Part shown: in pieces, positions 33,078-40,375 of the stretch | Layout: the number at the start of each line of letters is the position of its first letter | Numbering within the stretch: position 1 is the stretch's first letter | NCBI GenBank assembly: GCA_035574155.1 | Contig: DATLZD010000021.1 | Location: 80,648 to 144,647 of the forward strand | From: HRBIN24 sp035574155 | GTDB taxonomy: Bacteria > Chloroflexota > Dehalococcoidia > SM23-28-2 > HRBIN24 | Direction: 5' to 3' | Length of the DNA: 64,000 bases | Position numbers and translations under genes: made by a program | The notes under the pieces: model-generated | Database searches by the model: none | What the model saw: the letters and a program-made list of their open reading frames with translations, nothing else | What the model was told of the DNA's origin: nothing

Positions 33078-33107
33078 TGGACAGGCCGATGGCAGCCGCT
33101 GTATGAT
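33078..33107 (+). promoter_or_regulatory. Promoter of rpsT
   Basis: TGGACA (33078-33083) and TATGAT (33102-33107) are 18 bases apart, each one mismatch from consensus. The leader to the rpsT start is about 58 bases and contains a hairpin. Confidence 0.7.
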
Positions 33108-33113
33108 GGACGA

Positions 33114-33139
33114 GGGCCAGTAAGGCACACCTCTGGCCC
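33114..33139 (+). promoter_or_regulatory. Hairpin in the rpsT leader
   Basis: GGGCCAG (33114-33120) and CTGGCCC (33133-33139) form a perfect seven-base stem with a 12-base loop near the predicted 5' end of the mRNA. Leaders of ribosomal-protein genes often bind their product; that role is an inference here. Confidence 0.42.
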
Positions 33140-33171
33140 GGCACCTGTCCCGGCGGCAAGGAGGAACGAGG

Positions 33172-33453
33172 GTGGCTACCAGGTCGGCAGCAAAGGCCCA
33201 CCGCAAGTCCCTCAAGCGGCGCCTGCGCAACCGCGCCGTCAAGAGCTATACCAAGACAGCTATCAAGAAGGCCGAGACGGCCATCGCCAGCGGCGACCCC
33301 CAAGCGGCCCGGGAGGCGGTGCGGGCCGCCATCAGCGCCCTGGACCGGGCCGCCAAGAAAGGGGTGCTGCACCCTAACAACGTCGCCAGGCGCAAGTCCC
33401 GCCTCATGCTCCGCTTCAACGCCATGGTGGCCTCCAAGCAGGCCAGCAGCTGA
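33172..33453 (+). CDS. rpsT: 30S ribosomal protein S20
   Basis: The 93-residue, Lys/Arg/Ala-rich helical protein matches bS20: ATRSAAKAHRKSLKRRLRNRAVKS at the N-terminus and ALDRAAKKGVLHPNNVARRKSRL at the C-terminus. It binds 16S rRNA in the small subunit. GTG 33172 is preceded by AAGGAGGAACGAGG. It stands alone with its own promoter, as is common for rpsT. Confidence 0.97.
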   Translation: MATRSAAKAHRKSLKRRLRNRAVKSYTKTAIKKAETAIASGDPQAAREAVRAAISALDRAAKKGVLHPNNVARRKSRLMLRFNAMVASKQASS

Positions 33454-33483
33454 AGCCCGTTCACCGATGCCCCCGGCAGCGAC

Positions 33484-33506
33484 AGGGGCAGGGCGCTTGT
33501 GCCCCT
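33484..33506 (+). terminator. Possible terminator after rpsT
   Basis: AGGGGCA (33484-33490) pairs perfectly with TGCCCCT (33500-33506). No T tract follows, so it would be a weak or factor-dependent stop. It separates rpsT from the next promoter. Confidence 0.35.
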
Positions 33507-33523
33507 CCCTCCTCGGCAACGGC

Positions 33524-33552
33524 TGGACGAAGGCGACAGCAGGTGCTATCCT
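33524..33552 (+). promoter_or_regulatory. Promoter of the SCP2-domain gene
   Basis: TGGACG (33524-33529) and TATCCT (33547-33552) are 17 bases apart, each with two or so mismatches from consensus. The gene starts 45 bases later after AAGGAGGTGG. Confidence 0.58.
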
Positions 33553-33596
33553 AGGGGCGCTTTAGACGAGCACATGCTTAGCTAAGGAGGTGGCGC

Positions 33597-33935
33597 ATGA
33601 CCCAGCAGCAACTGCCCTCTTCCATTCGCGAGCTGATGGAGGGGATGCCCAACGCCTTCCGCCCCGAGCGCGCTCAGGGAGTGAAGGCCGTCATCCAGTT
33701 CAACTTCAGCGGTCAGGAACCGGGCAACTGGGTGGTGACCATCGACCAGGGCAAGTGCGAGGTGCGCGAGGGCACGGCCGACAGCCCCAACGTGACCATC
33801 AACGCGCCGTCGGAGGTCTGGCTCAAGATCGTCCGCCGGGAGCTGGATGGCGCCTCGGCCTTCATGAGCGGCCAGTTCACCTTCACCGGCGACATGGGCA
33901 TCCTGATGCAGTTGCCCAACTGGTTCCAGCAGTAG
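33597..33935 (+). CDS. SCP2 sterol-binding-domain protein
   Basis: The 112-residue single-domain protein has the SCP2-like fold pattern: AVIQFNFSGQEPGNWVVTIDQGKCEV, SPNVTINAPSEVWLKI and a C-terminal FTGDMGILMQLPNWF. Such proteins form a hydrophobic pocket for lipids or acyl chains in the cytoplasm. The ligand is unknown. It has its own promoter and a strong AAGGAGGTGG site. It ends 15 bases from the convergent LCP gene. Confidence 0.87.
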   Translation: MTQQQLPSSIRELMEGMPNAFRPERAQGVKAVIQFNFSGQEPGNWVVTIDQGKCEVREGTADSPNVTINAPSEVWLKIVRRELDGASAFMSGQFTFTGDMGILMQLPNWFQQ

Positions 33936-33950
33936 TCTGAAGAGGGGCCC

Positions 33951-35330
33951 TTAGCTGCGTTGCACCAGGGTGCGGGCGTCGCGCCCCGCGACGATGATGA
34001 TATCGGCCGGTCCGTTGACGGGGGCGACGCCCGCACAGTTGCCGTTGGTGACCCTGGTCTCGGGCAGGCTCAGCCACTCGGCTAGTTTCTTGGCCGTGTA
34101 GGACTTCCCCGACAGGTCACAGATGGTCGTCTCGGTCAGCCGAGGGCCGGGGGCGTTGGCCACCGACAACCGCTCTTCCGGCAGCCCCTGGCTGGCCAGG
34201 AAGTTCTTGATCTGGGTGGCCAGCCCGGGCACGTCGCTCCCGTTCTGGACCTCGATGCGGGCCGCCTCCTGGTCCACTTTCCCGTCCAGGAAGAACTGAC
34301 GGACCACAGTCCTCATCTTGTCGGGGTCCCATCCCAGCACAGCCGCGCCGTCGGCGGTGGTCATGGGGTAGACGACGTCCCGCAGCGAGAAGGTCTTGAT
34401 CTGCTCGCGGGGCACGTCCTTCAGCTTCAGGGCCAGGCCCAGCGCGCGGGCCGGACTCACGTCGGTGTTCACCGACCGGCGGAAGCGGTCATACAGCTCC
34501 CTCAACCGGGCCGGGTTGAGGAGGATGCCGGCGCTGGTGGCCTTGTCCAGCACCGCCATCATCACCTGCTGCTGCCTCTCGATGCGGTCCAGGTCGTCGG
34601 AGCCGTAGCGGATACGGATGTAGGCCAGGGCCCGCCTGCCGTCCATGTGCTGCCGCCCCGGCCGGAAGAGGACCTCCTGGTATGGGCAGCGGTTGCACTC
34701 GTTGTAGGCAGGGTCGTAGACCGTCTCCTGCACGTCTACATCGATGCCGCCCAGGGTGTCGATGATCTGCACGAAGGTGGTCCAGTCCATGACCACGTAG
34801 TGGTCGATGTTGATGCCGAAGTTGTTCTTGATGGTATCCCTCACCAGCGCGATGCCGCCCCCTGGATAGCGCACGTCCGGCCAGTCGGCCGCCTCGTAGG
34901 CCACGTTTATGCGCTGATAGAAGGAGCCGCCACGCCCTGTAGGTATCTGGACCCATAGGTCACGGGGGATGCTCAGCACCCCGCCCGTGTTGCTGTAGGG
35001 GTCCAGGGTGAGGATGGCTATGCTGTCCGTCCGGGCAGGCGTCCCGGGCGGGTCGTCGGGCCGAAGGTCGAGGCCCAGCAGCAGCACATTTATGCGCTGC
35101 TCGGGCGTGGCCGCCTCGGGCATCTGGCCGCTGTCGATGCCCGGCAGATTGCCCAGGGGGCCCAATTGCAGCTCGTTGCCGGGCAGGAAGTAGTCGTCCA
35201 GCTGCGATGCCACCGCCAGGAGACCGTAGAAGGACGCCACGGCGAACAGGGCGATGCCGAAGACCAGCAGCGGGCTGTAGCGGCCACCGCCGGCCCGCCC
35301 CGGACGGTTGCCCCTTTCGTCCCTACTCAT
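33951..35330 (-). CDS. LytR-CpsA-Psr (LCP) family cell-wall ligase
   Basis: The 459-residue protein has a short cytoplasmic N-terminus, one membrane helix (about 20-42), and an LCP catalytic domain. The LCP domain has NVLLLGLDLRPDDPPGTPARTDSI, VLSIPRDLWVQIP, GGGIALVRDTI and ALAYIRIRYGSDDLDRIERQQ. A C-terminal LytR_C domain (about 360-455) follows. LCP enzymes transfer glycopolymers from undecaprenyl carriers to peptidoglycan outside the membrane. It overlaps the end of the alanine racemase gene by eight bases, which places it in a cell-wall operon. Confidence 0.92.
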   Translation of the reverse strand: MSRDERGNRPGRAGGGRYSPLLVFGIALFAVASFYGLLAVASQLDDYFLPGNELQLGPLGNLPGIDSGQMPEAATPEQRINVLLLGLDLRPDDPPGTPARTDSIAILTLDPYSNTGGVLSIPRDLWVQIPTGRGGSFYQRINVAYEAADWPDVRYPGGGIALVRDTIKNNFGINIDHYVVMDWTTFVQIIDTLGGIDVDVQETVYDPAYNECNRCPYQEVLFRPGRQHMDGRRALAYIRIRYGSDDLDRIERQQQVMMAVLDKATSAGILLNPARLRELYDRFRRSVNTDVSPARALGLALKLKDVPREQIKTFSLRDVVYPMTTADGAAVLGWDPDKMRTVVRQFFLDGKVDQEAARIEVQNGSDVPGLATQIKNFLASQGLPEERLSVANAPGPRLTETTICDLSGKSYTAKKLAEWLSLPETRVTNGNCAGVAPVNGPADIIIVAGRDARTLVQRS

Positions 35331-36537
35331 GGGCCTCGGCAGCGCGGGCGGCGGCGGGCCGGCCCACCTCTCCGTCCAGATGGGGACGGCGCAGCTCCCT
35401 CCCCACTACCCTGCCCTGTCGGAGGAACAGCCGGGGCACCCTGGGGCCAATGCCGCACAGGATCTCGTAGCTGATGGTGTCGCATAGCGAGGCCATCTCT
35501 TCGACCCGTAGCTCGTCCTCGCCCTGCCTTCCGATGATGACCACCTCGTCACCGACGGCGACGTCGGGCACCTCGGTGACGTCCACCATGCACATGTCCA
35601 TGCACACCCGACCGATGACGGGGACACGCCGGCCCCTGACCAGCATCCAGCCGCGGTTGGAGAGGACGCGGGGGAGGCCATCGGCGTAGCCGCAGGTCAC
35701 CAGGCCCACCAGGCTGCGACGACGCGCCCGCCATGTCCGGCCGTAGCTCACCGATTCTCCCGGCTCCAGCCACGTGAGCCGCACGATGCGGGACTTGAGG
35801 GACAGCACCGGCCGCAGCTCCACATCGGAGCGGGGCCCGGCGGGGTAGCAGCCATAGACCCCCACGCCCGGGCGGACCATCTCCAGGCTCATCTCGGGCA
35901 TGTCCAGTATGGTGGCGGTGTTGGAGACGTGCCGCACGGGCACCCAGTCCAGCTCGGCCGCCACCGACAGGAACAGCCGGTACTGCTCCAGGGTGAAGGT
36001 CTTGTCTCCGTCCTCGGCGCTGGCGAAGTGGGTGAACAGCCCCTCCACCCTGAGGGTGGGCACCTGGCGCAGGAAGCGGGCCAGGGCGATGGCCTCGTGG
36101 GGTGGCAGCCCGAAGCGGTGTAGCCCTGTGTCCACCTTCAGGTGCACGGGCTGCACCACCCCCAGGGCGGCGGCGGCATCAGCCAGGGCCAGGGCCAACT
36201 CCCGACCGGCAACGGTGGGGATGACGCCCAGCTCCACCAGACGGCGTGCCTGGGAGGGCTCGCTGGGCCCCATGACCAGGATGGGGGCCTCGATGCCGCC
36301 GGCCCGTAGTTCCTCGGCCTCCTCCAGGCAGACCACACACAGGCCATCGGCCCCTGCGTCCAGGGCGGCGCGGGAGATGGCCAGGGCACCGTGGCCGTAA
36401 GCGTTGGCCTTCACCACCGCCCACAGTTGGGCACCCTGGGCGCGGGCCTTGAGGGCACGGACGTTGTGGCTCAGGGCGTCCAGGTCCACCTCTGCCCAGA
36501 GGGGACGCCCCCGCCAAAGGCCTATCTCCTCGAACAC
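35323..36537 (-). CDS. alr: Alanine racemase
   Basis: Alanine racemase makes D-alanine for peptidoglycan. PLP-binding Lys43 lies in AVVKANAYGHG, and the second catalytic base, a Tyr, lies in ESVSYGRTWRA in the C-terminal beta domain. RVCMDMCMVDVT is the other family motif. It has 404 residues including a short basic tail. GTG 36537 is the likely start. The overlap with the LCP gene shows coupled expression of two cell-wall functions. Confidence 0.95.
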   Translation of the reverse strand: MFEEIGLWRGRPLWAEVDLDALSHNVRALKARAQGAQLWAVVKANAYGHGALAISRAALDAGADGLCVVCLEEAEELRAGGIEAPILVMGPSEPSQARRLVELGVIPTVAGRELALALADAAAALGVVQPVHLKVDTGLHRFGLPPHEAIALARFLRQVPTLRVEGLFTHFASAEDGDKTFTLEQYRLFLSVAAELDWVPVRHVSNTATILDMPEMSLEMVRPGVGVYGCYPAGPRSDVELRPVLSLKSRIVRLTWLEPGESVSYGRTWRARRRSLVGLVTCGYADGLPRVLSNRGWMLVRGRRVPVIGRVCMDMCMVDVTEVPDVAVGDEVVIIGRQGEDELRVEEMASLCDTISYEILCGIGPRVPRLFLRQGRVVGRELRRPHLDGEVGRPAAARAAEAHE

Positions 36538-36563
36538 CGTCTTCCCCTGTCCCTATAACAACG

Positions 36564-36579
36564 AGCGGGACGGCCCGCT
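36564..36579 (-). terminator. Possible terminator between the unknown gene and alr
   Basis: On the minus strand AGCGGG pairs with CCCGCT around CCGT, followed by CGTTGTTAT, a moderately T-rich tract. It would end transcription of the unknown gene before alr. Confidence 0.42.
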
Positions 36580-36592
36580 GGTTATCCCCACA

Positions 36593-37075
36593 TCAGGGCA
36601 CCAGGGACCACTCCTCCGGCAGACGGTAACGGAACACCTTGCCGGTGAAGGCCTCGCCATCGAAGACGCGGGCCATTCCCGTCCGCCGGATCTCACGGTA
36701 GGTGTTGATGATCTGGATGATGCGCTTGTCCCGCAGGTTGAAGACTACCGCCCCCGCCTTCACCGGCTGCAGGCTGGCCTCCCGGGTCACCTCGTCCACC
36801 ACCCTGAACACCGGATGCTGGTAAGGGGGCTTCTGCTCCAGCTCCTGACGGATGGCCGAGAACTCGTCGCTGGTGTTGTGCTCGTCGAAGACGGCCAGCC
36901 CGGAGAGGACGTAGTCCTTCAGGGTCCGGTAGTAGGGCTCGGCCCTGTCCAACAGCTCTTCCAGGGACGACGGGTTGGTGGCACAAGCGGCCACCAGGGC
37001 CGGGAGAGCATCGGCATGGGCTATGAAGCTCACCGCACCCTTGTGGTCAATGACGGTGCAGCGGATGACGTTCAT
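36593..37075 (-). CDS. Protein of unknown function
   Basis: I do not recognise this 160-residue protein. It starts MNVIRCTVIDHKGAVSFIAH and has a helical middle with LEELLDRAEPYYRTLKDYVLSGLAVFDEHN. The C-terminal half is beta-rich, with AGAVVFNLRDKRIIQIINTY. There is no signal peptide or membrane helix, so it should be cytoplasmic. Codon use and composition match the neighbours. It lies divergently from cofG and upstream of alr, but a hairpin between it and alr suggests a separate transcript. Confidence 0.68.
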   Translation of the reverse strand: MNVIRCTVIDHKGAVSFIAHADALPALVAACATNPSSLEELLDRAEPYYRTLKDYVLSGLAVFDEHNTSDEFSAIRQELEQKPPYQHPVFRVVDEVTREASLQPVKAGAVVFNLRDKRIIQIINTYREIRRTGMARVFDGEAFTGKVFRYRLPEEWSLVP

Positions 37076-37184
37076 GCCCCGCAGGCGTCACCTCCGGCCC
37101 TTCCTTGAGGGTAGCAACGGCCCCAGGGGCTGTCAACGCAGGAACAGATACGGCTTGGCCCCCATGGGCACCACAGGGGCAGGG

Positions 37185-37226
37185 CTGTCCACAGCCCATA
37201 GACACGTTGTCCAAGACTTGTCCACG
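37185..37226 (+). repeat. Three phased direct repeats upstream of cofG
   Basis: CTGTCCACA (37185-37193), TTGTCCAAG (37207-37215) and TTGTCCACG (37218-37226) lie in the same orientation with start-to-start distances of 22 and 11 bases. They would thus fall on one face of the helix, directly before a TTGACA box. They resemble high-GC DnaA boxes (TTGTCCACA) but could be sites for another regulator. Confidence 0.55.
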
Positions 37227-37229
37227 TCG

Positions 37230-37258
37230 TTGACAGGGGGACGGGGCACAGGTAAGTT
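37230..37258 (+). promoter_or_regulatory. Probable promoter of cofG-cofH
   Basis: A perfect TTGACA (37230-37235) is 17 bases from TAAGTT (37253-37258), a mediocre -10. The cofG start is 31 bases downstream. The phased repeats abut the -35 side, suggesting regulation. Confidence 0.5.
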
Positions 37259-37288
37259 GGAGAGTGCGCTCGACTGCGCGGAGAGACG

Positions 37289-38491
37289 ATGCCCCTCGTC
37301 CGCAGGGCCCCCAGCTTGACGACCCGCGAGGCCTTGGCCAGGGCCCTGGACGGCACGCCTCCCACTCCGGACCAGTGCTGCGTCCTGCTGGCCGCCGAGG
37401 GCCCGGACCTGGACGCCCTCTTGGACGCCGCCTCCCGCCTGCGGGACCGCTACAAGGGTAAGGTCGTCACCTACTCGCGCAAGGTCTTCATTCCCCTCAC
37501 CAACCTCTGCCGCGATGTCTGCGCCTACTGCACCTTCGTCAAGCAGCCGGGGGAGGCTGGAGCGCACACCATGACCCCCGACGAGGTGCTGGCGGTGGCC
37601 AGGGCAGGCAGGCTGCTGGGCTGCAAGGAGGCCCTTTTCTCCCTGGGGGACAAGCCGGAGCTGAAGTACCCCACCTACCGACGCTGGCTGCAGGAGCAGG
37701 GCTACGCCACCACCCTCGAGTACCTGCGGGACATGTGCGCCCTGGTGCTGAGGAGGACGGGTCTCCTGCCCCACGCCAACCCCGGCCTCATGACCGAGGC
37801 CGACATGGCCATGCTGCGCCCCTACAACGCCTCCATGGGCATCATGCTGGAGAACGTATCGCCGCGGCTGCTGCGCCCGGGCATGCCCCACCACCGCTGC
37901 CCCGACAAGGTGCCCGCCCGTCGCCTGGCGACCATCGAGGCGGCGGGGAGGCTGAGGGTGGCCTTCACCACGGGCATCCTCATCGGCATCGGCGAGACTC
38001 CCCGTGAGCGGGTGGACTCCCTCTTCGCCATACGTGAGCTGCACGCCCGTTACGGCCACATCCAGGAGGTCATCGTCCAGAACTTCCGCGCCAAGCCCGA
38101 CATCCCCATGTGGGAGCACCCCGAGCCTGCCCTGGAGGACATGCTCCGCACCATTGCCGTGGCCCGCCTGGTGCTGCAGGAGATGAACTTGCAGGCGCCC
38201 CCCAACCTGGCGCCGCGACAGTACCGTTGGTACCTGCGGGCCGGGATCAACGACTGGGGCGGCATATCGCCCCTGACCCAGGACTTCATCAACCCCGAGG
38301 CCCCCTGGCCCAAGCTGCGGGAGCTGCGGGACGTGTGTCGGGAGGAGGGGTTCGAGCTGCGGGAGCGGCTGCCCATCTACCCGGAATACGTGCGCCGCCC
38401 CGAGTTCGTGCCCGAAGGGCTGCGACAGCGGGTGGGGGCGTTGGTGGACGAGGCTGGCCTGGTCCGCCCCGACAGAGAAGGCCCATACTGA
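37289..38491 (+). CDS. cofG: FO synthase subunit 1
   Basis: CofG is a radical SAM enzyme that, with CofH, builds the 5-deazaflavin FO, the chromophore of coenzyme F420. The iron-sulfur motif is CRDVCAYC (Cys74, Cys78, Cys81). Later motifs include ALFSLGDKPE, PHANPGLMT, GIMLENVSPRL, TTGILIGIGET and QNFRAKPD, all typical of CofG. It has 400 residues. It is encoded just before cofH and not fused to it as in actinobacterial FbiC. No cofC, cofD or cofE is visible here. Confidence 0.94.
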   Translation: MPLVRRAPSLTTREALARALDGTPPTPDQCCVLLAAEGPDLDALLDAASRLRDRYKGKVVTYSRKVFIPLTNLCRDVCAYCTFVKQPGEAGAHTMTPDEVLAVARAGRLLGCKEALFSLGDKPELKYPTYRRWLQEQGYATTLEYLRDMCALVLRRTGLLPHANPGLMTEADMAMLRPYNASMGIMLENVSPRLLRPGMPHHRCPDKVPARRLATIEAAGRLRVAFTTGILIGIGETPRERVDSLFAIRELHARYGHIQEVIVQNFRAKPDIPMWEHPEPALEDMLRTIAVARLVLQEMNLQAPPNLAPRQYRWYLRAGINDWGGISPLTQDFINPEAPWPKLRELRDVCREEGFELRERLPIYPEYVRRPEFVPEGLRQRVGALVDEAGLVRPDREGPY

Positions 38492-38508
38492 CCCGGGAGG
38501 CGGGAGCG

Positions 38509-39858
38509 ATGGCCATAGAAGCTGGCAGGACACTGGGGCTGGAGCAGATGCGGGGCCTCTGGGACCGGGTGCTGGCCCTGCTGGACCGGGAGGTGGCCCG
38601 CATCCTTGACAAGGCCCTGGCCGGCGAAGACATCGACGTGGACGAGGGCACCCGTCTCCTCGAGGCCCAGGGGCCAGAGCTGAACGCCATCGTGCTGGTG
38701 GCCGACGAGCTGCGCCGCCGGCGCGTGGGCGACATCGTCACTTATGTCATCAACCGCAACATCAACTTCACCAACGTCTGCATCAAGCACTGCGGCTTCT
38801 GCGCCTTCTCCCGTGACCATCGCGAGGAGGAGGGCTACTTTCTGCCCACCGAGGAGGTGGTGCGCCGGGCCCGCGAGGCCTGGGAGCTGGGGGCCACCGA
38901 GGTGTGCATACAGGCCGGGCTGCCCCCTAAGATGGACGGCTACTACTACGTGGAGCTGACCAAGGCCATCAAGCGGGAGCTGCCTGACATCCACATCCAC
39001 GGTTTCTCGCCCGAGGAGGTCCTCTACGGCTCCATCCGCTCCGGCTGCAGCATCGAGGACTACCTGAAGGCCCTGAAGGAGGCCGGCGTGGGGTCGCTGC
39101 CCGGGACCTCGGCGGAGATCCTGGACGACGAGGTCCGGCGGCGCATCTCCCCCGGGCGCATCAGCGTGGCCCAATGGGTGGAGGTCATCACCACCGCCCA
39201 CCGCCTGGGCATACCCACCACGGCCACCATCATGTATGGGCACGTGGAGACGCCGCGCCACCAGGCAGCCCACATCGCCCTCATCCGCGACATCCAGCGC
39301 CAGACGGGCGGCTTCACCGAGTTCGTGCCCCTCTCCTTCGTGCACGAGGAGGCGCCCATGTGGCGCAAGGGGCTGGTGCCGGGCGTCCGTCCCGGCGCCA
39401 CCGGCGCCGAGGTGGTGAAGATGTACGCCGTCTCCCGCATCATGCTCAACAACTGGATACCCAACCTGCAGGTGTCGTGGGTGAAGGAGGGCCCCAAGTT
39501 CGCCCAGTTCTGTCTCAACGCCGGCTGCAACGACTTCATGGGCACCCTTATCAACGAGTCCATCTCCACGGCGGCGGGCGCCCAGTACGGGCAACGCATG
39601 CGGCCGCGGGAGATGCGGCGCCTGATCCGCGATATCGGGCGCATCCCGGCCGAGCGGACCACCACCTACCAGATACGACGCCTCTTCCCGCCCGACGAGG
39701 ACGACCATTACGACCCCCTGGACCTGGTGGAGGACGAGAAGGCCGAGGAGCGGTTCGGCTCCTACCACGCGCTGGTGCGGCGCCAGGACTACCGCTTCCG
39801 GGACCTGCGGGAGCTGGTGCAGGTGCGGCCGGTGGACAGGCCGCCGCGGCGGGGCTGA
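38509..39858 (+). CDS. cofH: FO synthase subunit 2, C-terminally extended
   Basis: CofH joins tyrosine to the diaminouracil intermediate before CofG cyclises it. The radical SAM motif is CIKHCGFC (Cys91, Cys95, Cys98). VCIQAGLPPKMDGYYYVELT, IHGFSPEEVLYG, LPGTSAEILDDEVR and TLINESISTAAGAQYGQ are CofH motifs, not MqnC/MqnE ones. It has 449 residues, longer than the usual 350-390. The extra part is a charged C-terminal tail after the RTTTYQIRRLF segment. ATG 38509 follows CGGGAGG. It ends one base from the stop of the convergent small gene. Confidence 0.93.
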   Translation: MAIEAGRTLGLEQMRGLWDRVLALLDREVARILDKALAGEDIDVDEGTRLLEAQGPELNAIVLVADELRRRRVGDIVTYVINRNINFTNVCIKHCGFCAFSRDHREEEGYFLPTEEVVRRAREAWELGATEVCIQAGLPPKMDGYYYVELTKAIKRELPDIHIHGFSPEEVLYGSIRSGCSIEDYLKALKEAGVGSLPGTSAEILDDEVRRRISPGRISVAQWVEVITTAHRLGIPTTATIMYGHVETPRHQAAHIALIRDIQRQTGGFTEFVPLSFVHEEAPMWRKGLVPGVRPGATGAEVVKMYAVSRIMLNNWIPNLQVSWVKEGPKFAQFCLNAGCNDFMGTLINESISTAAGAQYGQRMRPREMRRLIRDIGRIPAERTTTYQIRRLFPPDEDDHYDPLDLVEDEKAEERFGSYHALVRRQDYRFRDLRELVQVRPVDRPPRRG

Positions 39859-39859
39859 G

Positions 39860-40123
39860 CTAGGCCAGGACGCGATAGACGCGGTCGCCTGGCCGGCAAC
39901 GGTCAATGACCTTGATGCCCACGCGGGCTCCCGGCCCCGCCTCGGCCACGTCCCGCCGGTCGATCTGCATGCTCTCCACCACCTGCTCCAGGTCGGTGGT
40001 GTGGCCGCGGATGCGGATACGGTCGCCCAGGCGCAGGGGTGCCGTCAGTTCCACGCCAGCCACGCCGATGCGGGCGAAGTAGTCCATCACCCGCCCGACC
40101 TCTTCCTCCGTCTCCTGCGTCAT
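39860..40123 (-). CDS. Small EF-Tu-domain-2-like protein
   Basis: The 87-residue product begins TQETEEEVGRVMDYFARIGVAGVELTAPLRLGDRIRIRGHTTDLEQVVESMQIDRR, a beta-barrel pattern like domain 2 of translation factors. It lacks any GTPase domain. Similar stand-alone proteins are annotated in archaea and Chloroflexi as translation elongation factor-like, with unknown function. It is convergent with cofH and divergent from dinB. A TATACT box lies upstream at 40157-40162. Confidence 0.72.
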   Translation of the reverse strand: MTQETEEEVGRVMDYFARIGVAGVELTAPLRLGDRIRIRGHTTDLEQVVESMQIDRRDVAEAGPGARVGIKVIDRCRPGDRVYRVLA

Positions 40124-40156
40124 GGCACCGCCCCCCATTGCCAGGACTGCACCAGC

Positions 40157-40162
40157 AGTATA
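40157..40162 (-). promoter_or_regulatory. -10-like box for the EF-Tu-domain-like gene
   Basis: On the minus strand this is TATACT, 34 bases before the ATG. No -35 box is evident. Confidence 0.35.
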
Positions 40163-40342
40163 GCGCGGCCGCCCCCGCGAGGGATGAAGGGCAGGGAGAG
40201 GGCACGACTGGAGACCCAGGCCGACCCCGACTAGGGGACGACCCCAAGAGGGGCTGCCTCCGCTGGAGAGGGACAGGCAGGGCCCCTTCCCAGAGCGCCA
40301 TGGCCCCACTCCCGAGTGTCATGCCCCCGTTGGCCGAAGCAG

Positions 40343-40356
40343 GGAACATATGTTCC
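40343..40356 (+). promoter_or_regulatory. LexA/DinR-type SOS box upstream of dinB
   Basis: GGAACATATGTTCC is a perfect 14-base palindrome containing GAAC-N4-GTTC, the core of the LexA (DinR) operator of Gram-positive bacteria. It lies 20 bases before the ATG of DNA polymerase IV, a classic SOS gene. That strongly suggests damage-inducible control. No lexA gene is in this window. Confidence 0.78.
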
Positions 40357-40375
40357 GATACCGGCGGAGGGTGCC

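Noticed and set aside
36578..36592. GGTTATCCCCACATC as a DnaA box
   Set aside because: It has two extra C residues relative to TTATCCACA and is isolated.
37185..37226. DnaA-box-like cluster as a replication origin
   Set aside because: There is no AT-rich unwinding region, no dnaA or dnaN nearby and only three imperfect boxes. I keep the repeats as a possible operator.
38509..39858. Menaquinone futalosine enzyme (MqnC/MqnE) instead of CofH
   Set aside because: The QAGLPPKMDGYYY and adjacent motifs and the linkage to cofG fit CofH.
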